Shown here in pieces: positions 43,513 through 56,621 of a stretch of DNA of 64,000 nt. Under the pieces are notes generated by a model that was given only the letters and a program-made list of their open reading frames with translations, was not told where the DNA came from and did no database searches. Where the stretch lies: positions 38,169-102,168 of the forward strand of contig CANNZV010002464.1 of assembly GCA_947561585.1 (NCBI GenBank), in the 5' to 3' direction. The stretch comes from Caprella mutica. Lineage: Eukaryota; Arthropoda; Malacostraca; Amphipoda; Caprellidae. The position numbers and the translations under genes were made by a program. Each line of letters starts with the position of its first letter. Positions within the stretch are counted from its first letter, which is position 1.

Positions 43513-44799
43513 GTCTGCAGTCTTCTGATATAAGATGCACAACATGCAGTTATGCAATGATCATGATGAAGACTGCAAGTAACAAATAGCCTATAGGGCC
43601 TAAAGTACTCTTAAATTTTACAAGTACCTAGATAATCTCAAGTCTCTCAAAGTAATCTCCCCTTTAATATCTCCAATGCGTATACCTAGGTATCTGGGTT
43701 TACAGACAACTTTTCTGCCATACGTAGAATTTTAGAAATATGGACAGCTGACAGCAACAAACTTTAAAAGAATTTTTTAAAGAAACATATTTCACTGGCA
43801 TTTTAAAAAGGGTGAAATAAGCTTTAAAGCATGTAAACAATACTAATGGAAAAATAGGCACTAGTTATTAAGATTAGTCTTAGGGATTTTAAGTCGGAAG
43901 AGGCCGGTTTGGTCTTGAAAAATGTTCCTTATTTTATACGAGTCAAGAGCATGGCAGATCATCCAGTGAACATGATACAAAACGGACAAAATATTACATG
44001 TTAAATAGGTATACTAATTAAAACTATTTCAGTAGGTATTACTTTTCACTTTTAACTCACTTTATAATAAAATTTTACTATTTTCAGCACAACATCACCG
44101 CACTATCACAAGAAACTTTACACAATAGCAGAATTTCAGTACAATAACATAAACAGACGATGTTGCCATTCAGATATTGATTCAGAGAGCACTTGGAAAG
44201 TTGGAACCATCAGCCTCTGAATTATGATATTTTAGCGCATAGTTAAACAACACTGAAATAGAGATTCAATTGATATTAATATGAGTTGGTAGAATAAGAA
44301 TGAGTAGATAGATTTATTATATTCACGTGAATAATAGGTTACATGAATTATAATAATAATGTGCTTGTATGATATTATGAGTGAGTGGTGGTAGTGTGTG
44401 TATATATATATAAGAAACCAGTAAAAATATTACTAATTGAAAAATAATTTTACAAAATACTAGATATAACATAATGTAAGGAGAACATTAACAAAATAAT
44501 AATAGTATTTTAGTAATTGATAAAGAACTTGTGAAACCCAAGATATTACAATAAGATATACCTGAGTACGGTATTGCGGCATTGCCCTAATATTAATTAC
44601 AATATTACCCCATCATTGGGGGTAATATTGCTGTTATATTTGACAATATTTACCCAATATTGTATTTAAGTAATAAAAAATACAGTTGGAAAATTGGATT
44701 TTTATAGCGTCAAATATAATTAGTCTATATATAGTAATACTTGATAGTACGTATATCCACACTATTGTACCAATACTACAGAATGCTTCAAATTTCAAG
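43513..44799. other. Intergenic, no gene recognised
   Basis: Short TATATA runs (44400-44411) and a small palindrome around AATATTACCCCATCATTGGG (about 44600) are visible. The region may contain the upstream exon or promoter of RPS19, but nothing could be fixed. Confidence 0.4.
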
Positions 44800-45307
44800 T
44801 ACACAGAGAAAAAAGTTTACTCATATCTAATGACTAATGAGCCAACAATTTATGTTTTGAATCAATTTATTACGTGAGTTGGTTGGACTTTATTCATGTT
44901 TTCACGTGTGTTAAAACAACTATGATGTGGTGTGTCATCAAACATTAGTTAATTCAATTCATTTTATGGATTGAATCAACTTACTATGAGAGTTAAAAGT
45001 TACTTTTTTGAGAATTTTAAAGTATGTTGAAACAACTATGACAGAGTGTTTTGTAGGAACTCACAAAAACTGTAAATCCAATGTAGGTATCTGGTGTATA
45101 AATTAACTTACTATGCGAGTTGGTGCTACTCTTTTTAAGTTTAGGAGTGAGTCAAAACGACTGTTTTGCTTTAACCCACGTCAATTTAACTACTTTTAAA
45201 TAGTACCTGCAACTCACCGCGTAGGTAGGCGCAAAAATAACCCATTCATATGAGTCAAAACAAATCAAATTTGATTTGATTCAACTAATCCTTTCTCTGT
45301 GTGTAAT
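44800..45307. mobile_element. Putative MITE with ACACAGAGAAA ends
   Basis: ACACAGAGAAAAAAG at the left is mirrored by CCTTTCTCTGTGTG at the right. The interior repeats variants of AACTTACTATGCGAGTTGG and AAAACAACTATGA several times. Confidence 0.6.
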
Positions 45308-45836
45308 AGAGGTCCAACATCTGGATCTAGATAGTAAATATCTAGTGTACATATGAATTTATTTATAGCTAACGAAATACGAAAAATATTCAAACAAATT
45401 GTATCTAACTACGTTAAAATTATATAATAAACTAAACCTTTGGTAAATGGTATAGATATATAAATGATTCAGAAAATATAAAAAATTTGTCTGACGAAAA
45501 AAAATAAATAAACCATGGTGTATTTCTTCATTCATCAGGCGAAATATATCCTCCAATGTTTTTTTTTCAGGTTTATTTAGAAATGTACACAAATATAATT
45601 AGAAAAGGTGCCTTATAGGTTGGATCTCAGTAGATTACATCATGAACACCAAGGATGTTAATCATTGAATGTAAGTCATCTTACATTTATTTCTCTAGCA
45701 GATATAGGTGCGACACTAATTATTGTATGCAGGAAGCAAAATATATACTTTAACAAATAATTAATATAATTCGGGTGGCATTTGTCCTATATAACCTTCC
45801 ACCCATTTTATTAAAGGTTAACAAATATTAACAGCT

Positions 45837-45950
45837 GCGATGAATTTACCATGCGATTAATTTACCATGTGATAAATTTACTATGCGATGAATTTACCAT
45901 GCGATGAATTTACCATGCGGTGAATTTACCATGCGGTGAATTTACACTGA
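45837..45950. repeat. Minisatellite, 16-bp unit (GCGATGAATTTACCAT)
   Basis: About seven copies of GCGATGAATTTACCAT follow each other; the last ones carry GCGGTG instead of GCGATG. Confidence 0.9.
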
Positions 45951-46529
45951 TTCGATTGTTGTACAGCAGATAGATGGGTGTAGGGAATATAGACATCAAG
46001 GATCACAACTGAAATCACTATTAATATTTCGGTTTCAATTCACGCTACCTTGCATTCATAAATAACACAATTTTAATGAACAGAAATAATTATTTGTACA
46101 CTTAATTATTAATACAAAAATAATGAAGTTCAGATAATGGACAGACCACCTTCAGTTGCAGAGAGAATATAATATACTAATTTATTTATCCAAACAAAAT
46201 ATTTCCTTACAATGGAAGCTGCTATTCGGGATATATAACTGCTTTTAATAAACAAACAATACGTTGCAGCAATGAAAGGAAAAGCAGTTGCTTTTGGAGC
46301 AACCTAACAATAAGAATGAAATGAAAGTAATTAACTGAAATATAAAGATAATACAATGATAATCAAATGCAATGAATAAACAATATACAAGATTATGCAG
46401 CTCATAATAAGTTTAATAAATGTGTCCTGTACCCCTTTTGAAAAGTCTAAGAGAAGCTGATTACTTATATTCAAAGGAACAGCGTTCCGTGTTTTTGCTC
46501 CAATAAACATAATTGATGACCAAAGTATG

Positions 46530-48430
46530 CAAAAGTTTTAAGCTATTAAGCAAAAAATAATAATTTGGAAAAGAACAAGTTAGGATAAAATAATAACTTA
46601 TAAATGCACTCTATTATGAATTTTTTTATGCAAATTTGTTTAAGTAAATTTCGAATCGCTCCAATTACAAAAGAAGGTATATTTTGTTCCAGCTTTTTAT
46701 ATGAACATACTCTTTAAAATTCTTTTCCCCAAAATGTCAATTACTATCCAAAAGCCATATGCAGAATTAAAGAAAATAGTGAAACGTGTAAGAGGTTCAA
46801 AATGCACAGCAAAATTCAAACTTTGAAAATTAAATTTGATACACATAAAATAGTACTTACATATTTAACATTATTTTGAATAATTTGATGAGAGTTCTAA
46901 AGTTATTTTTGAATAAGTCTCACTCAATTTTTATCAACGAAGGCCATTACCAAGTTGGAAGCTGTTTGGTCGTTGAAATATTTTTTCGCTTGAAAGTTCA
47001 CGAACACATTCTCTATACGATTGTTATATTTTATAATAGTTCTTCCTAAGAGAACCTATTATATATTTTTTTGATGTTTGAACACAAAAAAAGATTGCAG
47101 TAATAAGTGAAAAGATAAAGTTAGTTATCTAGGCACTAGTTTTTAAAAATGACACTGGTAACGGTTAATTAAGATGAATTGATGAATAACAATCTTTTTT
47201 GGATGTAAGGGAGAATAAAAAGAAGAGTATATATTTGTAGGAGTTCATACTATTTTTTTACAATCATTTTTCATAATATATGTAAATAGTTAAATACGTA
47301 CATACAACTAATTCTTTGTTAGTAGTGAAATGACTATTTGAAGAAGTGGATATTATGGTAAACTTAGAAATTATCATTCAGTTAACTCATCAACTTGCCG
47401 CCATTTTTTAACAAACACAAATTAAGTACATCATGTAAGGCACGTGTTTACACAGATTTCCTAGACCTCATCCAAGGTGAAACGCAATGCTTTTTTGTGG
47501 ACGATGTCCACAACCACGGGTTTAAAAAATATACGTTTACTCTAAGGCCATTTTACTACGAGAATTTAAACATGTTTTACTATTGAAATTTAAACATGTT
47601 TGAACATGTTTCGTCAGGTTCTGGTTGTGGATGATGGAAGGAAAGGTGACTGTGATTACGGATGTTGGATTGAGGATGACAACATGCATTGTGGATTATT
47701 TTTATTACGTCTCCAGTATATTTATTTTGGTACCCTCTGAAATGCAGTAATATATGCGAATAGAGAAATGATTTTTTGAATAAGTGGTAATTACAGTAAA
47801 CTTAGAAATTAAATTTTAGTTAACTCATCTATTTCCTTAAAGAATTGTGGATGAATATCTTGCATCTATTTCAAAATGATGAAGTGGATGGTGTAGAAGT
47901 GTCTACATCATCCGGATGTCTATTCCGCATCCGGATTCCAGAGCTGTACTCAATATATGCAAGCCAAAAACGACCTCCGAAAAAATAAGTTTAAGTTAGG
48001 ATAAACTATTAAGGAAAATAATAATAAATTGAAAAAAGAATCATTTATATTATTTATACTAAATTTATAACTTATCTAACATATGCATTCTATAATGATT
48101 TTTTTTTATAGGAACAATCGCTCCAATTACAAAAGAATGTATTTTTTTAAATTCTAGTTTGGTTTACCATATATCTCTCTTTACTCTATAAAATTCTTTT
48201 CCCACTAATGTCAATTACTATCCAAAAGCCATATGCAGAATTAAAAGAAAATAGTGAAATGCTTAAGAGGTTCAAAATGCACAGCAAAATTAAATTTTTA
48301 GAAATTAAATTTGATACACATTAAAGGGTACTTGCATATTTATCAATTATTTTGGATAATATGATGAACAATTTATAATCCTTTTTGAATAAATCTGTAA
48401 CTCAATCAAAAAGGGTGCTGAATTATTTTT
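46530..48430. repeat. Large direct duplication upstream of the LRR gene
   Basis: The block around 46650-46900 (CGCTCCAATTACAAAAGAAG, CAATTACTATCCAAAAGCC, AGGTTCAAAATGCACAGC) recurs at 48110-48350 with the same order and spacing. A second block at 47320-47400 (GGTAAACTTAGAAATTATC) recurs at 47765-47840. Similarity has decayed with small insertions. Confidence 0.75.
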
Positions 48431-48726
48431 CCACTTAAAAGTTGACGAACAAATTCACTATAGAAGATTGTTTTATTTTATGAAAGTATTTTTGCAGGTA
48501 TAAGAAATTTTAAATTTTAAATATATCTGTAGGGTTCACTATAATGGTAATACATGTTACTAATATCATACGAACTCTTACATAACATTTAGAACTTAGA
48601 ATGATCTTCTCTCACTGTTTGATAAAGTGTGGGAAAATACTTGTATGTTCATTGATAACAAATACTATTACACATAGCATAGGTAAGTAAGTAAAAGGAG
48701 GTTCATTGAAGGTGATATCTGCAGCT

Positions 48727-51238
48727 ATGAAGCACTTCGCATTGTTCTTGCTCGTTTTGTATAGTTTAAACCATTCAAGTCATGGTGCACTCTTGGCAAA
48801 CTTGAAGGAAAATTTGATAGGAGGAAACCGAATTGCCGACCCAACTCTGAATTCTTCATGTCCTGATGCAAATGATATTGTCCCGTGTTTTTGCTTTAAC
48901 GAAGTTATAGATGGTACCGGAGGCCTCATCCTTGACTGCACAGACATCTCAAATGAAGATCTAACCAATGTTTTCTCTCAGTCTTTCCCTTCCAAAGAAT
49001 TCTATGAATTCCGTATGAATTCATCAGATACACTTACATCTTTAGACGTGGACTGCAATGGTGTAACCTTCAAGAGATTTTTCCTCTCACCAGGAAATTT
49101 CAGTTTGGATTTAGTTTCGGATAACTTCTACGCCTCATGTTCTTACAGTGAAATGGAGTATGTGAGACTAACAGCTACTCAACTGACGTACATTGCATTC
49201 CCTCCTCTTCCGTTCAGAGAGACGGTGAAGCAATTCTTCATGTTTGATTCTAAGAATGTGGACACCATCCCTGTGATCACCAGCAGTAGCTTGCAGACTT
49301 TTGAGTTAACCTATGCTCTTTATTCAGAAATAGTCCCAGGTATTTATTGTGATTAGTATTTATACCTATTAAAATTATTATAATGTCATGAGGAATAGAG
49401 AGTTTTAGCCAATTCTCATATTCGAACAAGCTGTTTCCATGAATTATTTTAAACAAATAATTCTATTGAATGTGCCACAGAATCTACTCTTAGATTTACC
49501 TAGTATAATCAAACATTTCTTTTAAACAGGTACTTTTGACAACTTGCCAAATTTGAAGAATTTATTTTTGGACCTCAATCAGCTCTCGGAGCTTAAGAAC
49601 GGAACTATCCCGATATACTACAATGGCTTTGGCTACACTTTCCATGACAATATAATAACGAAAGTTGAACCAGGTGCCTTCTTTTTCATCACACAGCCAC
49701 GTAAGTTGAAAATAGTAATTTTCGACAGGTATACAACTATACTTTGACGATGAATAAATTTTATGCCTTGTACGGTTCAAGCAATATTTTTCATATCCAA
49801 CCAAATCTATAAGATATATATGCTATATCGATATGTTTGTAGATCGTATTCCTTTTCTCATATATAAATATATATCGTATTTACAATCTTTGGACTGAAT
49901 TTCTTAATAACGATATCCAAGTTTTGCTGTCAGGACACTTTAGTGACTTCAGCGAAATAATAAAGTTTGTGAAATGAGAGCTAGATATCGCATTAAACAC
50001 GTTAGTTATTGAGTTGTTACGTATAGGGTAAGTTACGAATTATCGTTCAATTTTATATTTTCGGTCATATAGGAATTATGTAATAAAAATAAAAATTAAA
50101 TAATTATTATTATATAGATTTTTCTTATATAAGCGAAGATGTGAAATACCAGAATTCAAATTTATAATTAACACTATGAACTTTTTTGCAGTATTTAAGG
50201 CAAATCTTTACAATGTGATTTATTTGATAAAGCAAAATTAATGTTTAAATAATAATTTTCTCTGCAGCTGTAAATTCACTGAAGATTTTCCTCAGCAAGA
50301 ACTTTTTGCGGACTATTGACGAGGAGGTGTTTGCTCCGCTTATGCCGTACATCGACACTCTCGGTTTCTTCAGTGAGTGAAATTCTGAAAGGGGACCAAA
50401 AACTACAGCTAGCTCCATCGATCACATCTAGAAAAAATCATTCACAATCATTAATTAACTGTTAATAATGAATTTATAATTGGCTTCAATTCTAATAATA
50501 ATTTAACACAAATACCTCAATATGTTCAATTGAAAATTTGAATATTATAACTCGAACTATATAAGTTGTATCTGCTAAACATTAACTGTTTACCTTCATT
50601 TATATACATTTCAAGTTAAAGTATGCTAAGATAAGTAGAATCATGTTGAAGGAACAAATTTGTATTAACTAGTTCAAATATTTCCAAATATGTTTCAATA
50701 TGTAATGTCATTTTCCAATATTCGTATCGACATGTTCTAATACTTATCGACATGCTCCAATACGTATCGACATGCTCAATACGCATCGACATGTTCTAAT
50801 AGGTATTGACATGTTCTAATACGTATCGACATGTTCTATTAGGTATCGACATGTTCTAATACGTATCGACATGTTCTAATACGTATCGACATGTTCTAAT
50901 ACGTATCGACATGTTCTAATACGTATCGGCATGTTCTAATACGTATCGAAGTGTTCTAATACGTATCGACATGTTCTAATACGTATCGACATGTTGTAAT
51001 ACGTATCGACATGCTCAATACCGACAATACGTATCGACACGCTCCATAATTCCATTACGTACCAATTAAATGTAGGTCTTTCTTTTCAGATAACCCGCTA
51101 GATTGTGGCTGTGACATCGCTTGGTTAATTACTAATCCGGAATTTAGTGAGAAAGTCACTAAAGTCGGAGACCCACGCTGCGCAGATGGTGTTCTGCTCT
51201 CCGATCTGGATCCAGATGTTTTTGGAGAAAATTGCTGA
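48727..51238 (+). CDS. Secreted LRR protein, oplophorus-luciferin monooxygenase non-catalytic-subunit-like
   Basis: Four exons: 48727..49339, 49530..49700, 50268..50372 and 51090..51238 give 1038 bases, 345 residues plus stop. MKHFALFLLVLYSLNHSSHG is a signal peptide. I chose this ATG because the open frame upstream has no other ATG. A cysteine-rich cap follows (CPDANDIVPCFCF... LDC), then degenerate leucine-rich repeats (GTFDNLPNLKNLFLDLNQLS, VNSLKIFLSKNFLRTID) and a C-terminal cap NPLDCGCDIAWLI...CADGVLLSDLDPDVFGENC. This layout is that of the crustacean family named after the non-catalytic 35-kDa subunit of Oplophorus luciferase. The name does not imply bioluminescence; no light-producing catalytic subunit is present. 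The true role is probably extracellular binding. N-glycosylation sequons (NSS, NSSD) are present. Intron 3 contains a minisatellite. Confidence 0.88.
50723..51045. repeat. Minisatellite, 20-bp unit, in LRR gene intron 3
   Basis: About fifteen units of CTAATACGTATCGACATGTT, period 20, lie just upstream of the last exon. The unit contains the palindromes TACGTA and ACATGT. Confidence 0.95.
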
Positions 51239-52350
51239 TGTTTTAATTTAATTGATTTTTGATATTAAATTATATCGAATAATTAATGTTTTCCATATCA
51301 CACGAAAGTTCAAAAGGTCATGCTTTGAAATAGAATAAGAAATAGATAATATTTAGACAGGTATGTTTGTAGAAATTAAACTGCGTCACAAGTTTAGGAA
51401 CGCTTGATTAAAATATAAAGTTTGAACGTTTAAAAAGAATTAAAGAGACTCGAATATTCGTGGCAGTTATAACGAAATATTAAGTTTAAAACATCGCTGC
51501 ATAAACGATGTTTTTTTCTCTTAAAATGATTGAAGACTAATTGTATCTATTAGCAACTAAACAGCGGTAGGAATTAAATAAAAATGTATATGTGTAGATA
51601 GAAGTTGAGAAAATTTCTCGCAGCAATCAATTCCTAACTTTCTTTAGGTTGGAAGGTAATAAAAACTAATAACTTTATTGGTTAGGCATTCACGTGACTA
51701 GAGAACTGTGATGGTCGCATGAGGAATATAGATTAATATTTAATTTAAAAGAAAACCTATTTTATTATATACAATAAGACCATCATGAAAATCGTTCTGT
51801 GATTCACGTTAACATTCAATATGCTGTATATATCATGTTTTTATTATCTCTAACAATTAAATCTGTATTTCATGATATTAAGAAATTTACTTTAAATATG
51901 AATATATCCATGTATCATGAGCTCATGATTAAATAAAATAGTTATTCTTGCGATGGCCGCACGCATATCAAGTGATAATTATTATAGGTATACTGTACTG
52001 TGGAGTAACTTGTAAATGCTATTTTTTTTGTTTTAAAGGACATTATTTTTCCATTTAAAACAAGAAGAATAAAATCATATAATTCTATAAATTGTGTTGC
52101 TGTTTGAAATATCGTAGTTATACAAAATCATAAACTTATATACTTTAAAATTATTGTGTACCTAATTCATGACCAGGAAGGTAAATGGAGTTTCTAGAAA
52201 ACGAATAATATAAGGTTGGTATCAACAACTGTAAATAAATACAAATTTTATTTTACAATGTTAAAATTTAAAAAAAGTTCTATAAATGCAAATGGTGCTT
52301 ATTATATGCTTATTGGATATATAATGTTCTTTAACTGGGTTACTATTCAT
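51239..52350. other. Downstream of the LRR gene, 3' UTR and intergenic
   Basis: AT-rich sequence with no recognisable exon or element. Its proximal part is likely the 3' untranslated region of the LRR gene. Confidence 0.4.
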
Positions 52351-52351
52351 T

Positions 52352-52788
52352 AGTCTGACGCCCCATTAGCCGACGCCACATTAGTCCGACTCCACACTAG
52401 TCCGACGCCCCAGTATTCTGACACTTTTGTGATTTATTACTGATTTAACATAAAATATATGTATATCGGGGGGCGTCCCCCCCCAACCCCCCTGCCAGGT
52501 CATTAAACGATCATGAAGTATGCAGTACAACAAACAAGCGGATACAACAAACTACATTAAATGATGAAATAAAGTGATAGATTGCATCATAAATTAATAT
52601 TAGAAATAAAGTAAAATAAAAGATTAATATAAAATTTAAAAAAAGGAAAGAAAGAAAAATTAATTCTTATTTAGATTAGTTATTAATTGAGTATACCTAT
52701 TGAATCATATTTTTTATTCTAATCAAAAAATAAAAATAACACAGAAAGATGGAACTGTCGGACTATTGGGGCGTCGGACTATTGAGAA
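52352..52788. mobile_element. Foldback element with AGTCCGACGCCCC repeats
   Basis: The left end has four or five short direct repeats of TTAGTCCGACGCCCCA type. The right end has the inverse, CTATTGGGGCGTCGGACTA. The interior has a G/C run (GGGGGGCGTCCCCCCCC) and the shared block GGTCATTAAACGATCATGAA. Confidence 0.65.
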
Positions 52789-53240
52789 GTCCCCCTTTAA
52801 CTGAATGATTAATTTAATAGTTTTATCGATCATGAAATCACATGAAGTGCACCATATGACATGATATCTATTTATTGAAACAGAAGAATATTTTATTTAT
52901 TTAGTCATACACACAAGTTATTATACAAATGTTACTCCCTAAACTTTTCATTTTCTATGAGTAAGAGAATATGGTTTAGAGGGTTCGGCCTGGCGTGTTG
53001 GTTGCCAGAATTAGTTATGTGATTAAAGTGAATAATTAGTTTGATACTTTATTTACATAATTTTGTAACATTGAACAAACACTAATTCTATTCACTAAGA
53101 AATAGTTGTTGCAGTAGTATAAGTTCTAAGTTATTGGTTGGTTCTAGATTTTCGGACACGCAAGATATAACATAGTAATCCTTATTTAATTGGTGTCCAT
53201 GATACCTGCAGGTATATAAAATTATCTATCAAAGTGTTAA
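52789..53240. other. Intergenic, nothing recognised
   Basis: AT-rich sequence without a supportable gene or repeat. A TTTTCGGACACGCAAG near 53150 resembles family-P arms. Confidence 0.4.
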
Positions 53241-53441
53241 TTTAAAGGCCTGTTCACACAAATCAGTGTTCTAATAGTGACGTCTCCTCTCAGTGCTTTA
53301 GTGTCAGTGAAAAAATATATCGTTACTTTAATTTAAGCACGTCAGGCTCAGTACCGTATCTTCTCATTGCTAAAAATGAACTGAGGAGTACTAAAAGGAC
53401 ACGTCATGGATAGAACACTGATGTGTTTGAACAAACCTTAA
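53241..53441. mobile_element. Foldback MITE with TTTAAAGGCCTGTTCACAC ends
   Basis: TTTAAAGGCCTGTTCACACA is mirrored by TGTTTGAACAAACCTTAA. Inner arms with TCAGTGTTCT and AGAACACTGA also pair. A relative is at 57184-57372. Confidence 0.75.
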
Positions 53442-53724
53442 TTATCCATCTATATATACTGAGTAAAAGTGTAAAGGCTTTCGTAAAGGCTCTAAAAAGG
53501 TCCCCGCAACTCTAATTTTCTTCTTACTCTATGCATTAGTGTTGCGATTTTATTCGTACTATAAGTTGAAAGGGGTAGAGAAACTTCTTTTTCAGCCACT
53601 TTTTTATAATAACTAATAAGTGACCTGACAAATTATTATTGGATACTAGTGTCTTTGTAATCACTGGGAACAATTATTTGTGAAAAAATATGATGAAGAA
53701 AACATGAAAATATCTTGGTAAACA

Positions 53725-54943
53725 ATGTTGATTTTAAGGGGGCATGGGGGGGGTAAATCGAATGATGGAGTTGCTTATGCATTAATCTCTCAAAACAGAG
53801 ATATTGAAAGTGCAAGATTACCTAATGAGGCCTCGATATTTACAGCTGAACTTATTGCAATTTGGAAAGTCATCATCTTCGCAATTGCTCTCAGTCACCA
53901 CTCCAAGTAATTACTATTTTTTCAGACTCAAGAAGTGCATCAGCTGCGATAATGAAATAGAACAATAATCATCCTATCATTCAAGAAATATCGAAGACTA
54001 TACATGAAAGCGGGAAAACTTGAGTACCTGCCCACGTTGATATTGCCATGAATGAAGAAGCAGCTGTTGCTGCCAGAAATACAGTAGAAAACCAGAATAT
54101 ACTAGATATTAAACTGCCACGCAGTAATATTAAATGCTAAATTAAAAGAAAAATCAAAGAAAATTGGAAAGAAGAATGGAACCCAATACCCCTGAATGCT
54201 AATGAACTCAAAAATATCAAAAACTATCCGAGACCATATAAACACTGCTACTTTGAAAATAGATATACCTACTGGGAACGCACACTCTGTAGAAAACAGA
54301 GTGTGGAAATTGAAGAAGGTAAATTTGTACAAAAATTAGTTATTAATTTTCATAAAATTATAAATAAATACATATTGAATAAATTATTTAACCTGCTAAA
54401 CCCCTAATTTTCTCTTTAAATTTGTTCCCTTGCATATGTCACGTCTCAAATCACTCAATTGTCGCTACTTATCAATATTTGTATTCCTACTAGGGTAGGT
54501 ATTTTGAGAGTGATTTGTGACCGTGACGTTAACAAGGCAACCCACATAAATAAAAAATTAAGGTTAAAGAATGTGAATGACACGAATGGATTCATCACTG
54601 TTCTTTATAATGGAAATAGATAAACAGTTTTCAAAATGTTACGCTCTTCAATTTTCTTAAATATGATTTTAGATTGTTGCTGTTATGACGTCACGCAAAC
54701 CACATACCTCGATTGTCCTTAATACATTTAAATTCTAGTTCCCGCTTTCAAAACCAGGTGGTAGAGAAAATAGAAATTATCGAGAGTAGTGTATATTATT
54801 GTAGTATAATATCTTTTATCATGGAGTGTCCAGCTTTCCTCAATGAGAGGTTGACTTCTGCTATAATTAACAATGAACTTGCTGATGTGATGGATGATCA
54901 AAGCTACTTTGGCAGACCACTAACAGATTTATTCAAGAACTAA
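53725..54943 (+). pseudogene. Non-LTR retrotransposon relic: RNase H and ORF2 C-terminal end
   Basis: Translated pieces read NDGVAYALISQNRD, LPNEASIFTAELIAIWKVI and, in a shifted frame, FSDSRSASAAIM followed by a stop, then VPAHVDIAMNEEADVAARN. This is the RNase H domain of jockey-type elements, with the E of TAEL, the D of SDSRSA and the H-N-E-A-D segment visible. After about 54300 the sequence is interrupted for 500 bases. IMECPAFLNERL (54827 on) to SYFGRPLTDLFKN then matches the C-terminal cysteine-rich end of such ORF2 proteins. Several frameshifts and stops make it non-functional. The reverse transcriptase is absent. Confidence 0.75.
54310..54819. mobile_element. Sequence inserted into the retrotransposon relic
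   Basis: The right end (CTAGTTCCCGCTTTC ... GAGAGTAGTGTATATTATTG ... AGTATAATATCTTT) is the right half of the foldback element at 19102-19430. An inner pair, CTCAAATCACTC and GAGTGATTTG, also folds back. No matching left end was found, so the insert is truncated or mosaic. Confidence 0.6.
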
Positions 54944-55365
54944 CCTTTTAAATAAAATTTAACTAATATAAATCAACCTCAGAGAAATTGAAACGATTCT
55001 CACTCTTGAAAAGCCTATGTGCTTCTAGGGTGGTTAAACTCCTATGTATAGTAATAAATAATAATTTCAATATATGCAAAGTAGAGTCTTCAAAATCATT
55101 TTCTTTAATCTAACTAATAGAAAATGAAATGTTTAAGGAATTACAATTTATACAATAGCTTGAGTTATACCTCGCTCGTATTACCATTTGTATTAAGCGC
55201 GGGGTGTAATAGAAGCGGGGTCTGCTGTACAACAAAAGTTATAACTAAAACTGCTCTACAAAAGATTTTTTTCTTTTTGATCATTATTATTTGTAGCTCA
55301 ATTTATTAATTAAAAGGCTCAGATACTACCGGTACCACTATTTTCATATATATATATATATTTTT

Positions 55366-55961
55366 AAAGGTCCTCTACAGGCTCCGGAAAAAAATGAGTT
55401 TATAACATAATATTATAGAACTAAGGTCTACGATCATTATTATGCAAACTGCATACAATTCGGTTCAGTAAATATTTTATAATTTGTTTTTAAAGTTTTT
55501 TAATACTCTGTGAGCAACAATTGAGCGAATCACTAATCTGATGTTCAAGAAGAAGATTGTACACTGTTTGTTTTGATTACAAATTTAAATTTTATAAGCA
55601 AACCATGCGTTTTCGGCCTATATTTTATAAATTAATTGTTTCCTAAAGTGTATAAACGTATCTATTATAAGTTTATCCAATTTTATACCTTTACACGAAT
55701 ATTAAATGGATTTATTAAACCTAATACCTATTTGACAATCAAAACTAATGGTGTACATTCTTTTTCTTCAGGCTGAAAATTTCTTAAATTAGTAAGTCGG
55801 AAATAAAATAGGTTTTGTACAGTTTAGATTATAAAAATCTTTAAAAGCATATAAAATTAAAAATATGCTATCAGATTCGATGCGGTTTCCAGCAAAATTA
55901 TAAGAAACAATAGCCTCGTTGAATAAAACAATAAAAATATTTGCTTGGAGGGGACCTTTAA
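55366..55961. mobile_element. Foldback element with AAAGGTCCTC ends (copy 1)
   Basis: TTTTTAAAGGTCCTCTACAG is mirrored by GGAGGGGACCTTTAAAT. The ends match those of the element at 59089-59756, and the words AGAACTAAGGT and GCAAACTGCA occur in both. Confidence 0.65.
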
Positions 55962-56621
55962 ATCATATGAAAATACGACTCAAAAAGAATTTCTTTTTGC
56001 CATTATATATTTCACTTTTGGTTTTTAAAATGTCAAAAATTTAATTAAAGTTTTTTTGTTGAAACATTGTTGGTTATGTCTCCGCTATAGCAACATTTGT
56101 ATAACGTGAAAAATGGAACATGCACAATTTTACATGCTGTACTCATTTCTTAAATCATTCAGACTGCCCGTGGTCGTATAATTTTCAAATAAACTTTTGT
56201 CTGTAATATAAAGTTTAAATTAAATCTGTTCAGAATCATTCCAATCACTGAGCATTGATTATTGAATAAATTTGGTTTCTAGACTGCTTGTTAAATACCT
56301 TTTCTCACTGAGCACGTGTAGTTCGTTTTTCTTCACTGTTATGGTATATTTATTTAGAGGTATTGGTTTAATAATTATAGAATAACCCAGAGTTTTCAAT
56401 AACGGAATTTACCTATTGTATATTTGTATTTATATTTTCGCTGTGTGAATGAGTGGTTTCTGCCCATCCCGGAGTCACTTGACTGTGGGTGGGTTTTAGT
56501 ACATATGGACCAACTAGGTCCTTTGGGTCCGGCCTCGATCTTCAGTTAATCCGCATGCACTTTTAATCTCTACATTAACCTTTCAGATATTACAAATTTA
56601 GTAAAGATAATTGAATCATTA

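Noticed and set aside
47395..47586. Plus-strand frame of 63 codons (FLDLIQGETQCFFVDDVHNHGF)
   Set aside because: No splice context and no recognised family. It lies in the spacer of the decayed duplication and includes an AAACATGTTT palindrome cluster at its end.
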